A DNA stretch of 64,000 nt. Source: Lysobacterales bacterium (GTDB lineage: Bacteria > Pseudomonadota > Gammaproteobacteria > Xanthomonadales > Xanthomonadaceae). Shown one piece after another: positions 1 through 8,956 of this stretch (position 1 is the first letter of the stretch; every line of letters starts with the position of its first letter). The position numbers were made by a program, and so were the translations under genes. The DNA is taken from positions 62,001 to 126,000 of the forward strand of contig JADCRD010000003.1 of the NCBI GenBank assembly GCA_014946745.1. Reading direction: 5' to 3'. The notes under the pieces are model-generated. The model searched no databases and was not told the DNA's origin. It was given only the letters and a program-made list of their open reading frames with translations.

Positions 1-1
1 C

Positions 2-808
2 CAGCTCAGCGAGGACCTCGGCGCGGCGCATGCGGCCTCAACGCCAGGCGACCCGGTGGCGCCCTTCGCGGTCAACCTCATCGTGCACGCCAGCAACAAT
101 CGTCTGGCCGAGGATCTGAAGCTGGTCGAGAAGTACCGGGTGCCTGTGGTGATCACCAGCCTGTCGCCGCCCGCGGAAGTTGTTGCGGCCGTCCACGGCT
201 ACGGCGGCGTGGTCTTCCATGACGTGATCAGCCGGCGTCATGCGGAGAAAGCCGCGGCGCAGGGCGTGGACGGGCTGATCGCCGTCTGCGCCGGTGCGGG
301 CGGCCATGCGGGCCCCTTGAGCCCGTTCGCGCTGGTGCGCGAGATCCGCCAGTTCTATCCGGGCACGATCCTGCTGTCGGGGGCGATGGCCTCGGGCGCG
401 GACGTGCTGGCGGCGCAGGCGATCGGTGCGGATCTCGCCTACCTCGGCACGCGCTTCATCGCCACGCCGGAGGCGCGCGCGGTCGACGACTACAAGCAGA
501 TGCTGGTGGACTGCCGCGCCGAGGACATCGTCTACAGCTCGCTGTTCACCGGGGTCAAAGGCAACTATCTGAAGCCCAGCATCACCCGCGCCGGCTTCGA
601 TGCCGACAACCTGCCCGAGGCCGACAAATCGAAGATGGACTTCGGCTCCGGCGGCAATACCGATGCCAAGGCCTGGAAGGACATCTGGGGCGCAGGGCAG
701 GGCGTGGGCGGCATCCATGCGGTGCAGCCGGTGCGCGAGCTGGTGCTGCAGATGCAGGCCGAGTACCGCGAGGCCGTGCAGCGGCTGGAGCGCATCCGCT
801 CGACCTGA
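2..808 (+). CDS. Nitronate monooxygenase family protein, 5'-truncated
   Basis: FMN-dependent TIM-barrel oxygenase of the nitronate monooxygenase (2-nitropropane dioxygenase) family, which oxidises alkyl nitronates. The frame is open from base 2 to the window edge, so the N-terminus lies outside; the GTG at 56 is internal because FAVNLIV directly after it is an early barrel strand of the family. Visible family features are the PVVITSLSPP strand, the GAGGHAGP loop expected to contact flavin, and LLSGAMASG followed by GADLAYLGTRF, the usual FMN-phosphate region. About 268 codons are present, against roughly 320-360 in complete members. Family assignment is firm; the natural substrate cannot be read from sequence. 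Confidence 0.88.
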   Translation, partial: QLSEDLGAAHAASTPGDPVAPFAVNLIVHASNNRLAEDLKLVEKYRVPVVITSLSPPAEVVAAVHGYGGVVFHDVISRRHAEKAAAQGVDGLIAVCAGAGGHAGPLSPFALVREIRQFYPGTILLSGAMASGADVLAAQAIGADLAYLGTRFIATPEARAVDDYKQMLVDCRAEDIVYSSLFTGVKGNYLKPSITRAGFDADNLPEADKSKMDFGSGGNTDAKAWKDIWGAGQGVGGIHAVQPVRELVLQMQAEYREAVQRLERIRST

Positions 809-899
809 GTTCGCGCCCGACCCCGCGGCTTTCGACGCCCTGGCCCGATGCAGTGCAGCATCTGGCCGCGGGCGGCCCCCTCCGGTATCGTTCCGGCGC

Positions 900-1697
900 A
901 TGAACTACGCCTCGGACTCGCCAGCGCGCGTGCGGCAGCGCGACCCCTGGCGCGCGCTGCGCTATGCGCTGCGCGTGCCGGTGCTGCTGCTGCACCTGCT
1001 GCTGTGCCTGCCGCTGACCGTGCTGTTGATCAACCCGATCACCCGGCGCATCGGCCGCGGCCGCGACCGCCTCGACTTCCGCGTGATCCGCCTGTGGTCG
1101 ACCGGACTGCTGCGAATCTTCGGCTTTCGCATCCGCCAGTACGGTCAGCCCCTTCCCGGGGGCGTGCTGTTCGTCGCCAACCATGTCGCCTGGCTCGACA
1201 TCACCCTGATGCACAGCCGCCATGTGGTGGGCTTCGTCGCCAAGGCCGAGATCAGCCGCTGGCCGCTGATCGGCTGGCTGGCCAGCCGCGGCGGCACCAT
1301 CTATCACCATCGCGGCAACAACGAATCCCTGCACGGCGTCATGCACCAGATGGTGACCCGCCTGCAGGCAGGGCTGCCGGTCGGTGTCTTCCCCGAGGGA
1401 CGCACCACCGACGGTCTGAAGGTGCACACCTTCCATGCGCGGATCTTCCAGCCGGCGCTGGCGGCCGGCGCCATCGTGCAGCCCGTGGCCCTGCGCTACG
1501 GCGAGCGCGGCAGCGCCCAGGCTCTGGTCGCCTTCCAGCCGGGCGAGAGCTTCCTGCAGAATTTCCTGCGCGTGCTGGGCGACCCGCCGCGGGTCGCCGA
1601 GGTGCATTTCCTCGCGCCGATCGAACCCAGCGACGAGGGGCGGCGGCGCATCGCCGAGACTGCGCGCGCGCAGATCGCCGAGGCGATGGACAGCTGA
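900..1697 (+). CDS. 1-acyl-sn-glycerol-3-phosphate acyltransferase (PlsC family)
   Basis: Membrane-associated acyltransferase of phospholipid synthesis, expected to acylate lysophosphatidic acid or a related lysolipid. The 265-residue product begins at ATG 900 (MNYASDSPAR). The frame is open further upstream, but that part reads as low-quality sequence overlapping the previous gene. A hydrophobic segment spans about residues 22-45. The acyltransferase motif is NHVAWLD (HX4D), followed by VGFVAKAEI and the glycerophosphate-binding FPEGRTTDG block. The stop TGA shares its last base with the ATG of the next gene, so the two are probably translationally coupled. The exact acyl acceptor is uncertain. 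Confidence 0.9.
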   Translation: MNYASDSPARVRQRDPWRALRYALRVPVLLLHLLLCLPLTVLLINPITRRIGRGRDRLDFRVIRLWSTGLLRIFGFRIRQYGQPLPGGVLFVANHVAWLDITLMHSRHVVGFVAKAEISRWPLIGWLASRGGTIYHHRGNNESLHGVMHQMVTRLQAGLPVGVFPEGRTTDGLKVHTFHARIFQPALAAGAIVQPVALRYGERGSAQALVAFQPGESFLQNFLRVLGDPPRVAEVHFLAPIEPSDEGRRRIAETARAQIAEAMDS

Positions 1698-2692
1698 TGC
1701 GGGCGGAGTTCCAGCCGCCGCGTCTGCTGCGCAATCCCCACCTGCAGTCGGTGCTGGCCAGCAGCCGGCTGCGTCGCTATGCGCTGAGCGCGCGCTCGCG
1801 CTTGGAACACGACGCCGAGGTGAGCGAACTGCACTGCCCCGGCGGCGCGCGCCTGCAGGGCTTCATCACCCGCCAACAGGCCAGCCCCGAAAGCCGCGGG
1901 CTGGTGATGCTGCTGCACGGCTGGGAGGGCAGCGCCCGCTCGAACTACATCCTCGATACCGGCAGCGAGCTGCTCCAGCGCGGCTTCGACGTGTTCCGGC
2001 TCAACTTCCGCGACCACGGCGATACCCATCACCTGAACCCGGAGTTGTTCAGCTCGAATCGCATCGAGGAAGTGGTTGAGGCCGTCGCCCTGGTGCAGCA
2101 GCAGTACGCGCCGCCGCGCTTCGCGGTGGCGGGCTTCTCGCTCGGCGGCAACTTCGCGCTGCGGGTGGCGCTGCGCGCCCCCGCGGCGGGCATCCGCCTC
2201 GATCATGCGGCGGCCGTGTGCCCGGTCATCAGCCCCGAGGCGGGCTTGAGCGCGATCGAGCGCGCGCCCTGGTTCTACGAGCACTACTTCATGCTCAAGT
2301 GGACCGGTTCGCTGAAGCGCAAGCAGCTGCTGTTTCCCGAGCGCTACCGTTTCACCCCGACGGAGTTCCGCAGCGGCATGCGTGAGCTCACCCGCATCCT
2401 GGTCGAACGCCACACCGCGCTGGGCAGCCTTGACGCCTACCTCGACAGCTACTCGATCGCCGGCGACCGGCTGGCGCCGCTGCAGGTGCCGGTGAGCATC
2501 CTCACCGCGGCCGATGACCCGGTGATCCCGGTGGCCGACTTCCACCAGCTGCAGCTGCCCGCGCACGCGCGGCTGCAGATCGCGCGCCACGGCGGCCACT
2601 GCGGCTTCTTCGACGGCTTCAACGCGCGCAGCCACGCCAGCCACTGGGTCGCCGAGCGTATCCAGCATGCGCTGGACGGACACGCCCGGTAG
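1697..2692 (+). CDS. Alpha/beta hydrolase, YheT family
   Basis: Predicted cytoplasmic or membrane-peripheral alpha/beta hydrolase of the YheT/ABHD1-3 type, 331 residues, with unknown ester or lipid substrate. The start at 1697 overlaps the preceding PlsC stop by one base. The N-terminal RNPHLQSVLAS stretch is typical of the YheT family. LLHGWEGS forms the oxyanion-side HG motif, FRDHGDTHH follows, and the nucleophile elbow is GFSLGGN. A late DDPVIPV loop carries the probable acid, and HGGHCGF holds the catalytic histidine. Linkage to plsC suggests lipid metabolism, but that is inference. An upstream in-frame extension to 848 is rejected as shadow reading of plsC. Confidence 0.88.
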   Translation: MRAEFQPPRLLRNPHLQSVLASSRLRRYALSARSRLEHDAEVSELHCPGGARLQGFITRQQASPESRGLVMLLHGWEGSARSNYILDTGSELLQRGFDVFRLNFRDHGDTHHLNPELFSSNRIEEVVEAVALVQQQYAPPRFAVAGFSLGGNFALRVALRAPAAGIRLDHAAAVCPVISPEAGLSAIERAPWFYEHYFMLKWTGSLKRKQLLFPERYRFTPTEFRSGMRELTRILVERHTALGSLDAYLDSYSIAGDRLAPLQVPVSILTAADDPVIPVADFHQLQLPAHARLQIARHGGHCGFFDGFNARSHASHWVAERIQHALDGHAR

Positions 2693-2710
2693 CCTCGTGG
2701 CGCGCTGCAC

Positions 2711-2739
2711 TTCGGCGCCGTCCGGGGCACTGATAGACT
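2711..2739 (+). promoter_or_regulatory. Candidate sigma70 promoter for the TPR gene
   Basis: TTCGGC, a 17-base spacer and TAGACT (2734-2739, preceded by TGA as in an extended -10) lie 30 bases before ATG 2770. The -35 match is poor, so this is only a candidate. Confidence 0.3.
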
Positions 2740-2769
2740 CGCGGGCTTTCGTCTTCCAGGCCCCGCCTC

Positions 2770-4827
2770 ATGCTCCAGCCCATCCAGGACGCGCTGCGGC
2801 GCAACGAACCCGATACCGCGATCCGTCTGGCGCGCGAAGCGCTGACCAGCCTGCCGAGCAGCCCAGACCTGCTGCATCTGCTGGCCCTGGCGCTGCTGCA
2901 GAAGGGCCGGCGCGAGGAGGGCGAGGACACGCTGGCACAGGCGATCGCGCTGGCGCCGCACCGCGGCGCCTTTCTGCTGACGCGCGCCGACCTGGCCTCC
3001 GCACGGGGCGATCTTGAGGCCGCCTACGCTGATCTGCGGCAGTCCGTCGAACTGGATCCGAACCTGCTGGCGGGCTACGTGGGGCTTGCCCGTCTGGAGG
3101 TGCTGCGCGGTGAGCTGGATCTCGCCGAGACCCGCATCAAATACGGCCGCCGCATCGACGCGGAGAACCCCGCACTGCTGCGCGCCGAGGCGGAGCTTGC
3201 GGCGGCGCGCGGAAACCTTGATGCCGCACTCTCTGCGCTCGATCGCGCTCTGAAGCAGCAGCCCAACCACCCCGATCTGCATTACGACCTGGCCATGATC
3301 CTGCAGCGCCGCGGCCTGCCCGCGGTCGCCGCGCAGGCCCTGCGCAATTGCCTGAAGCTCGCGCCCGGGCTGCGCGTGGCTGAGCGCATGCTGGTGACCG
3401 TGCTGCTGGATGCCAACGAGATTCCAGCCGCCCAAGAGCAGCTGCTGGAGATTCTGCGCAAGGAGCCGGGCGACGCCGGCGCCTGGGGGCTGCTGGGACA
3501 GATCGCGCATTCCTTGGGCAACGCCGCCGGGGCCGAGCAGGCGACCCTGCAGAGCCTCGTCCTCGCGCCCGAGCAGCCCGCGCTGATCGGCCGCCTGCTC
3601 GATCTGTGGAACCGCGCCGATGCGCTGCCGCGCGCGCGCGCCGCCCTCGACGCGCTGCTGGAGCAGCATCCGCAGGTCACCGCGTTCTGGAACGCGCGCT
3701 TCAGCCTCGACCTCTCCTCGCCGGAAGGTGAGAGCGTGCTGGAACGCTGGCGCCTGGCCCAGCCGAACAGCCTCGATATGCGCGAGGCCACGGCCCAGCG
3801 CGCGGCCACGCTCGGCGATCACACGCTCGCCGAGCAGATCGCGACCGAAGTCCTGGCGGTGGAGCCCCAGCGCGTCGGCGCAGCCCTGATCCTGGTCAAC
3901 GGCGAGCGCCAGCGCGATCCGGCGGCGGCGCTGGAGCGTCTGGCCGCGCTTGCGCAGCGCCCGCTCAACCTGCCGCTGAGCCGCAGCATCGCAAGCCTGC
4001 GCGGACTTCTGCTGGACCGCTTCGACCGCATCGACGAAGCCCATGACGTGTGGTTCGGGGTGCACGCGGTGCAAGCCGACCAGCCCCTGCCGGGCCTGCC
4101 GCTGCCCGCGCTGCTGCCTGCAGGCCCGGCGCTGGCGGCAGAGGCTCCGCGTGGCGCCGCCGCGCGCTTCCTGTGGCCGCTGCCGGGCACTCCGGTCGGC
4201 ACCGTGCTTTCGTGCCTTGGTGCACTCGCGCCCTTCCTGGTCGATCGCCTTGGCAACCCGCGTCGCATCGACGGCCTGGGGCCGCTGCGCCCGCAGGCGG
4301 GACACCACGGCGAGCAGGGTGCGGAAGCGGTATGGCGTGAGCAGATCGCGCAGGTCGGCGTCGCGCCCGAGCAGGTGGTGGACGTGCTGCCGCACGTCGA
4401 CGCCGCCGTGCTCTCGGCCCTGCCGGAGGCGCGCCTGCTGGTGCTGCTGTCCGACCCGCGCGAGCTGCTGCTGAACTGGATCGCCTTCGGCTCGCTGCAG
4501 AACTATTCCGTGCAGAGTCCGCAGCGGATGGCCGTCTGGCTGGCTGAAGCGCTGGAGCAGCTGCGCCTGCGCCTGGCCGCCGAGCCTACGCGCGTGCACC
4601 TGCTGACCGTCGATGCGCTGGCCGCGGACCCCCAGGCGGCGCTGCGCGAGGCGGCCACATTCCTCGGGCTCGAGGGCGAGCCCGGCGACTACGCGAATGC
4701 ACGCAGCGCAGCCGGCGATGTCTTCGAGCTTGCGCCCGGGCGCTGGCGCAGCTATGCCAGCGGCGCGCTGGGCGAGGCCTTCGAACTGCTTGCGCCGACC
4801 GCGGAAGCCCTGGGCTTCACGCGCTGA
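2770..4827 (+). CDS. TPR protein with C-terminal sulfotransferase-like domain
   Basis: A 685-residue protein without signal peptide. About the first 440 residues are successive TPR-like helical pairs, for example DLLHLLALALLQKGRREEGE and later LHYDLAMILQRRGLPAVAAQ. The last 230 residues resemble the sulfotransferase fold: LVLLSDPRELLLNW at the position of the usual RDPRD segment, FLGLEGEPGDY, and GRWRSYASGALGEAFELLAP near the end, matching the family's terminal WRxY helix. The expected N-terminal PAPS loop is replaced by LWPLPGTPVGTVLS, which lacks a clear GxxRSGTT. Catalysis by sulfation is therefore doubtful; a binding or divergent transferase role is possible. TPR-sulfotransferase fusions are familiar in this order. 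The gene converges on the next one with a 21-bp gap. Confidence 0.78.
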   Translation: MLQPIQDALRRNEPDTAIRLAREALTSLPSSPDLLHLLALALLQKGRREEGEDTLAQAIALAPHRGAFLLTRADLASARGDLEAAYADLRQSVELDPNLLAGYVGLARLEVLRGELDLAETRIKYGRRIDAENPALLRAEAELAAARGNLDAALSALDRALKQQPNHPDLHYDLAMILQRRGLPAVAAQALRNCLKLAPGLRVAERMLVTVLLDANEIPAAQEQLLEILRKEPGDAGAWGLLGQIAHSLGNAAGAEQATLQSLVLAPEQPALIGRLLDLWNRADALPRARAALDALLEQHPQVTAFWNARFSLDLSSPEGESVLERWRLAQPNSLDMREATAQRAATLGDHTLAEQIATEVLAVEPQRVGAALILVNGERQRDPAAALERLAALAQRPLNLPLSRSIASLRGLLLDRFDRIDEAHDVWFGVHAVQADQPLPGLPLPALLPAGPALAAEAPRGAAARFLWPLPGTPVGTVLSCLGALAPFLVDRLGNPRRIDGLGPLRPQAGHHGEQGAEAVWREQIAQVGVAPEQVVDVLPHVDAAVLSALPEARLLVLLSDPRELLLNWIAFGSLQNYSVQSPQRMAVWLAEALEQLRLRLAAEPTRVHLLTVDALAADPQAALREAATFLGLEGEPGDYANARSAAGDVFELAPGRWRSYASGALGEAFELLAPTAEALGFTR

Positions 4828-4848
4828 GGCCGACGCGCCGCGCCCGCC

Positions 4849-5490
4849 TCAGGCGCGCGCGGCGCTGAGCACGCGCGCGGGTGGCGACGGCGTTGCCAGC
4901 ACTGCCGTGAAGCCGGGCGCCGGCGCGAAGCGCAGGAAGCGCCATGCGGCCGCATCGCCGGCCTCGGCAGGCGCCGCCAACAGTCTCGGTTGAGTCGCCC
5001 GCCGGTCAAGGTCGAAGACCCAGGCGTCCAAGCGGTTGCGCAGGCCGCTGCCGGTCGCCTTGCAGGCGGCTTCCTTGGCCGTCCAGGCCTGCAGAAACGT
5101 CTGCTCGCGCAGAGAGTCGGGCAGGGCGGACAGGGCCTCGAACTCACTCGATGCGAAGTAGCGGCGCGCCAGCCGCAGCGCGGGCATGCGGCGGTCCGCG
5201 CGCTCCAGATCCACGCCAATGCGCAGCCCGTTCGCCACCGCCAGCAGACAGCCACCGACGGTGTCGCTCAGGCTGAACTGCAGCCCGGGCAGACGCGATT
5301 CCTGCAGGAAGGGTCGCCCGCGCGGCTCGCGACCGAAGCGCAGCGCGGCCGGCGGCAGGTCGGCATAGGGGGCGAGCGCCGAGCGCAGCAGCGCCTCCAG
5401 CCCGTCGCGGCGGCCGCCGGGGCGCGGCTCCGGTGCCGGTGACCACAGCAGGTGCACGTCGCCGGGTTCGAGGTCAGGCAGGTCGCTCAT
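4849..5490 (-). CDS. 4'-phosphopantetheinyl transferase (Sfp type)
   Basis: Transfers the 4'-phosphopantetheine arm of CoA to a serine of acyl or peptidyl carrier proteins, in the cytoplasm. The start chosen is the ATG at 5490 (MSDLPDLEPG), giving 213 residues; the longer frame to 5625 adds sequence that overlaps the rpmB promoter region. Diagnostic motifs are FSLSDT, where the family has F(S)xSH, then GVDLE with the metal-binding acidic pair, and WTAKEAACKATGSGL, the Sfp-type WxxKEAxxK motif. The histidine normally found after FSLS is replaced by D. No carrier-protein synthase lies in the window, so the partner is unknown. The gene is divergent from rpmB. Confidence 0.88.
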   Translation of the reverse strand: MSDLPDLEPGDVHLLWSPAPEPRPGGRRDGLEALLRSALAPYADLPPAALRFGREPRGRPFLQESRLPGLQFSLSDTVGGCLLAVANGLRIGVDLERADRRMPALRLARRYFASSEFEALSALPDSLREQTFLQAWTAKEAACKATGSGLRNRLDAWVFDLDRRATQPRLLAAPAEAGDAAAWRFLRFAPAPGFTAVLATPSPPARVLSAARA

Positions 5491-5525
5491 GGCCGGCAAG
5501 CATGCCACGGCGGGAACGGGCCAGC

Positions 5526-5554
5526 TTGCCGGAGGGGCTTGACACCGGCATAAT
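5526..5554 (+). promoter_or_regulatory. Candidate sigma70 promoter for rpmB-rpmG
   Basis: TTGCCG (5526-5531), a 17-base spacer and CATAAT (5549-5554) form the best promoter match in the gap before rpmB. The leader to ATG 5743 would be about 180 bases. A TTGACA at 5539-5544 is too close to the -10 to serve as its -35. Confidence 0.45.
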
Positions 5555-5742
5555 GCGCGGCTCGCTGTGTCCAGCCGATCCGTCGGCCGGTGTTTCAGGG
5601 CTTGCGCAGTCGCCCGCGAACGCACCGTCTGGCCAGCGCCGTTGTCTCCCGACTGTGCGCCAGCGCCTTCCTGTGAGGGTGCTGCGCGGGGCCGCTGTCG
5701 CCCTGGCCAAGGGCGGCTCCACAGCTACCATCGAGGTGCGCC

Positions 5743-5979
5743 ATGGCACGCGTTTGCCAAGTGTCCGGAAAGGCCGTTCAAAGCGGCAACAATGTTTCGC
5801 ACGCCAACAACAGAACCCGCCGCCGCTGGCTGCCGAACCTGCACGAGCGCCGGTTCTGGGTCCCCAGCGAGAAGCGCTGGGTCAAGCTGCGCGTTTCCAC
5901 CCACGCCCTGCGCACCATCGACAAGAACGGCATCGAAGCCGTGATCGCCGAGCTGCGCGCCCGCGGCGAGAAGATCTAA
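5743..5979 (+). CDS. rpmB: 50S ribosomal protein L28
   Basis: Structural protein of the large ribosomal subunit, 78 residues, the usual bacterial length. The start [20 protein letters not shown] and the downstream [16 protein letters not shown] are the standard L28 core. Only one cysteine is present (residue 5), so this is the zinc-free type. rpmG follows after 12 bases, the usual rpmBG pairing. The leader carries a candidate promoter at 5526-5554, and the pair ends at a strong terminator at 6189. Confidence 0.98.
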   Translation: MARVCQVSGKAVQSGNNVSHANNRTRRRWLPNLHERRFWVPSEKRWVKLRVSTHALRTIDKNGIEAVIAELRARGEKI

Positions 5980-5991
5980 GGAGCGATAGTC

Positions 5992-6156
5992 ATGGCATCC
6001 AAGCGCGACAAGATCCGCCTGATCTCCTCCGCCGGCACCGGTCACTTCTACACGACCGACAAGAACAAGAAGACCATGCCGTCGAAGATGGAAATCAAGA
6101 AGTACGATCCCGTGGTTCGCAAGCACGTGATGTACAAGGAAGGCAAGATCAAGTAA
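5992..6156 (+). CDS. rpmG: 50S ribosomal protein L33
   Basis: Large-subunit ribosomal protein of 54 residues, beginning [19 protein letters not shown] and ending MYKEGKIK. Size and sequence match gammaproteobacterial L33. The CxxC zinc pairs of zinc-type L33 are absent, and there is no cysteine at all, so it is the zinc-independent form. A clear AAGGAG Shine-Dalgarno lies at 5978-5983, overlapping the end of rpmB, which supports co-translation. Confidence 0.97.
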   Translation: MASKRDKIRLISSAGTGHFYTTDKNKKTMPSKMEIKKYDPVVRKHVMYKEGKIK

Positions 6157-6188
6157 CCGAAGCCCCGCTTCGGTTGCAGCTGATCTCA

Positions 6189-6221
6189 CCCGGGCCCGCT
6201 TGACGCGGGCCCGGGTTTTTT
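6189..6221 (+). terminator. Intrinsic terminator of rpmB-rpmG
   Basis: A perfect 11-bp GC stem (CCCGGGCCCGC pairing with GCGGGCCCGGG) with a 5-base loop is followed directly by six T. It lies 33 bases after the rpmG stop. The rest of the gap to 6437 holds no other gene; a TACACT at 6371-6376 could be a -10 for hemX, but no -35 is convincing. Confidence 0.93.
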
Positions 6222-6437
6222 GTGGCCCCGGAAACCTGGCGCCATCGAAGCGGCGAGCGCCGCTCTCGCCTCGCCAGCCGAGGGTCAGGACACCGCTCGG
6301 CAAGCGACCTGCAGGCATGCCAAGCCGGACGCAGGGCGCACGGCGCGGCCGCTGGCCAGAGCCCTGCGGCTACACTGGCGCCCGAGCGCCGGGCCGCTTC
6401 CACCCGGCGCGCCTGTTCTGTTTCTCCGGAGACCTGC

Positions 6438-7601
6438 GTGAGCGACACGCCGCCTCGCCCCGAAACCTCTCCCGCCCCGGCCAAGCGCGGTCGCGGCCTG
6501 CTCTGGTTCGCCCTGGTCCTGCTGGCCGCAGCCGGCGGCGGCGCGGGCTATGTCCACTACGAGCTGCAGCGCGTGCGCGGTGCGGCGGTCGACGCCGAGG
6601 CCTGGCGGCTGGAGGCGGAGGCCCTGAACGCGCGGCTGTCGGCGCTGGATCGCCAGCTTGCGCAGTACGACGGCGGCCGCCGCAGCCTGGACGAGCGCAC
6701 CGCTGAACTGGCCAGCAACCAGCGCGTGATCCGTCAGGAGCTGCTCGGTATGGGCGAGCGCGCAGCCACCATCGAAGACGCCGTCGCCCGCCTGTCAGAT
6801 CAGCGCCTGCGCGGCGAGATCGCGCTCAAGCTCAACGAAATCGAAGGTCTGCTGGTGCTCGCCGACCAGCGCCTGCTGCTGGCGCGCGATCGCGCCGGCG
6901 CGCGCACCGCCCTGCAGCTTGCGCTGTCGGCGCTCGATACCATCGAGGATCCGCTCTACGCCGGTCTCGCCCTGCCGCTGCGCGCTGAGCTGGCGCAGCT
7001 CGATGCTCTGCCGGCCGATCCCCTGCCGGGACTGCGCGCGACCCTGGCGAACGCACTGTCGGCGCTGCCCGGCCTGCCGCGCGCGCCCCTGCAGGAAGCC
7101 CGCGGCGCGGCCTCGGCCGGCATGGGCCGACTGCAGCAGGCGCTGTCCGGTCTGGTCACCGTGCGCCGCACCGACGAGGCCGCGGCCGTGCTGACCGGCA
7201 GCGCGCGCGAGGCCGCGCTGGAAGCCCTGCAGCTCGACCTGCGCGTGGCTCTGCTCGCCGCCGAGGCCCGCGATGCAGACGCCCTGTCGGCAGCGCTGTC
7301 GCGCGCGCAGTCCGCCTTCGCCCGGCTGTTCGATGCGGACGATGCGCGCGTTCGCGGGCTCAGCGAAGCGCTGGCCGCCCTGAAACCCGCCGATCTCGCC
7401 GCCCCGCTGCCCACGCTTGGCGCCAGCCTGGCCGAGCTGCGCGCCTTGCGCGGCAGTCGCCCGCGGCTGCCGGAGGCGTCCGATCCGCCGTCGCCCGCGA
7501 TTGAAGCCCCGCCGGCGGCTGCGGATCCCGTCGAGCCCGAGCCAGCGCTTCTGCTTGAGCTTGAGCCCGAGACGGAAGGCGAGCCCGGGTCGCGCGCATG
7601 A
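6438..7601 (+). CDS. hemX: HemX-like membrane protein
   Basis: Inner-membrane protein of the HemX (uroporphyrinogen-III C-methyltransferase-like) family, thought to help organise haem synthesis with HemY but with no proven enzymatic activity. The start is GTG 6438, preceded by a GGAG at 6427-6430; it gives 387 residues. A cytoplasmic proline-rich tail is followed by one transmembrane helix (about residues 20-42), then a coiled-coil region rich in E, L and R, then the HemX core with KLNEIEGLLVLADQRLLLARD. The C-terminus is a proline and glutamate-rich tail. The stop overlaps the hemY start by four bases (ATGA), so they form an operon. hemC and hemD, often upstream, are not here. Confidence 0.88.
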   Translation: MSDTPPRPETSPAPAKRGRGLLWFALVLLAAAGGGAGYVHYELQRVRGAAVDAEAWRLEAEALNARLSALDRQLAQYDGGRRSLDERTAELASNQRVIRQELLGMGERAATIEDAVARLSDQRLRGEIALKLNEIEGLLVLADQRLLLARDRAGARTALQLALSALDTIEDPLYAGLALPLRAELAQLDALPADPLPGLRATLANALSALPGLPRAPLQEARGAASAGMGRLQQALSGLVTVRRTDEAAAVLTGSAREAALEALQLDLRVALLAAEARDADALSAALSRAQSAFARLFDADDARVRGLSEALAALKPADLAAPLPTLGASLAELRALRGSRPRLPEASDPPSPAIEAPPAAADPVEPEPALLLELEPETEGEPGSRA

Positions 7602-8857
7602 AGAGCTACCGCCTGCTGCTGTGGGGCCTCGGCCTGGCCGCGCTGGGCGCCCTGCTGTTCGGCCTGCTGGCCGAAGACCCCGGCTATCTGCTGCTCGAGT
7701 GGCGGGGCTATGCCATCGAGTCCACCGCGGTCGCCGCACTGGCCCTGGTCGCGGCGGCCTGGCTGCTGCTGCGCATCGTCCTGGGCCTGCTGCTATGGCC
7801 GCTGCGCGCCTGGCGTCGGCACGGCGAGCGCACCGCGCGCCGGCGTCTGGCCGATGGCTTGCTGGCCGCCCAGCGCGGCGAGCATGCCACCGCGCTGAAG
7901 CTGCTCAACCGCGTCGCGCGGCGCGCCCGCTTTCGCGTGCCGGCGCTGATGGCGGCGGCGGACAGCGCGCGTGCGCTGGCCGACGACGCGGCCGAGCAGC
8001 GCGCGCTGTCCGCGCTCGACGACGCCGACGCCGAGTCGGCGCGACTGGCGCGTTCGCGTTCGCTGCTCGCGCGCGGCGATGCGGCGGCCGCCCTCGTCTT
8101 GCTGCGCGCCGCCGCCGAGCCGGCGGCGCCGGCCATCCGTGTTGAGCGCATGCGCGCGGCGCTGGCCGAAGGCGAGGCCGGTGCTGCCCTGCAGGATCTG
8201 CGTGCGCTGAAAGCCGGCGCCGCCACGGTGCCGGCCGAGCTGGAAGCCGAGACGCTCGCCGCGGCGCTGCGCCACAGCCCCGACATCGAGCTGCTGCGCC
8301 AGCGCTTGGCCGAACTGCCGCGCAGCGCCCGCATCGAGCCGAGGCTGGTGGCCGCCTTCGCCGACCGCGCACGCGCGCTGGGGGCGCCCGAACTCGGCGA
8401 CGACGCCATTGAGCACGCCCTGCGCAAGCAGTGGGACGAAACGCTGGTGGCCGACTACGGCCGCGCGGCACGCGGCGACCAGCGCGAGCGCATCCGCCGC
8501 GCCGAAGCCTGGCTGGAGGAGCACCCTGGCAGCCCGGCCCTGCAGCTGGCCCTGGGCCGCCTGTGCCGGATCGACGGCCTGTGGGGCAAGGCCGAGGCCC
8601 ACTTGCTGCGTGCCAGCCACGGTCCGCACGCGGCCGCGGCCTGGGAGGAGCTGGCCTTGGCCTTTGTCGCGCAGGGCGAAGAGCTGCGCGCGCGGCAGGC
8701 CCTGCAGAACGCGCTTGCCGCCCAGCGCGGGCAGGTGGCCTCCACGCTCACGGCGCGGGCGCGCACTGCGCTTGGCGTCGGCAGCGAAGCCATCGAACGC
8801 CGCAGCTCGATGGGCGTGCCCCTGCTGGCCGACGGCAGCGCGCCGCAGGCGGATTGA
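7598..8857 (+). CDS. hemY: HemY-like protein
   Basis: Inner-membrane protein of the proteobacterial HemY family (not the Bacillus protoporphyrinogen oxidase of the same name), associated with late haem synthesis. The 419 residues start with two transmembrane helices (about 5-25 and 42-66), followed by a periplasmic or cytosolic TPR-like solenoid, with repeats such as RRLADGLLAAQRGEHATALK. The C-terminal part, from WLEEHPGSPALQLALGRL to LLRASHGPHAAAAWEELALA, is the usual HemY signature. It is coupled to hemX through an ATGA overlap. Confidence 0.88.
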   Translation: MKSYRLLLWGLGLAALGALLFGLLAEDPGYLLLEWRGYAIESTAVAALALVAAAWLLLRIVLGLLLWPLRAWRRHGERTARRRLADGLLAAQRGEHATALKLLNRVARRARFRVPALMAAADSARALADDAAEQRALSALDDADAESARLARSRSLLARGDAAAALVLLRAAAEPAAPAIRVERMRAALAEGEAGAALQDLRALKAGAATVPAELEAETLAAALRHSPDIELLRQRLAELPRSARIEPRLVAAFADRARALGAPELGDDAIEHALRKQWDETLVADYGRAARGDQRERIRRAEAWLEEHPGSPALQLALGRLCRIDGLWGKAEAHLLRASHGPHAAAAWEELALAFVAQGEELRARQALQNALAAQRGQVASTLTARARTALGVGSEAIERRSSMGVPLLADGSAPQAD

Positions 8858-8897
8858 CCCTACGCACGAATCGGCTCAGGGACACCCTCGGAAATGG

Positions 8898-8939
8898 CAG
8901 GCCAGACAGTCTGCCTTTCAGGCCAGACAGTCTGCCTTT
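8898..8939. repeat. Perfect 21-bp tandem duplication between convergent genes
   Basis: A 21-bp unit starting CAGGCCAGACAG is present exactly twice, back to back, in the 99-bp gap between the convergent hemY and glyoxalase genes. The first copy, with preceding bases, can fold as GGCAG/CTGCC followed by TTT. A terminator role is possible but weak. Confidence 0.6.
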
Positions 8940-8956
8940 TCTGTTGCCGGCTGCGG

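Noticed and set aside
5539-5554. TTGACA close to TAATGC as a promoter
   Set aside because: The two hexamers are only a few bases apart. TTGCCG with a 17-base spacer before CATAAT is a better pair.
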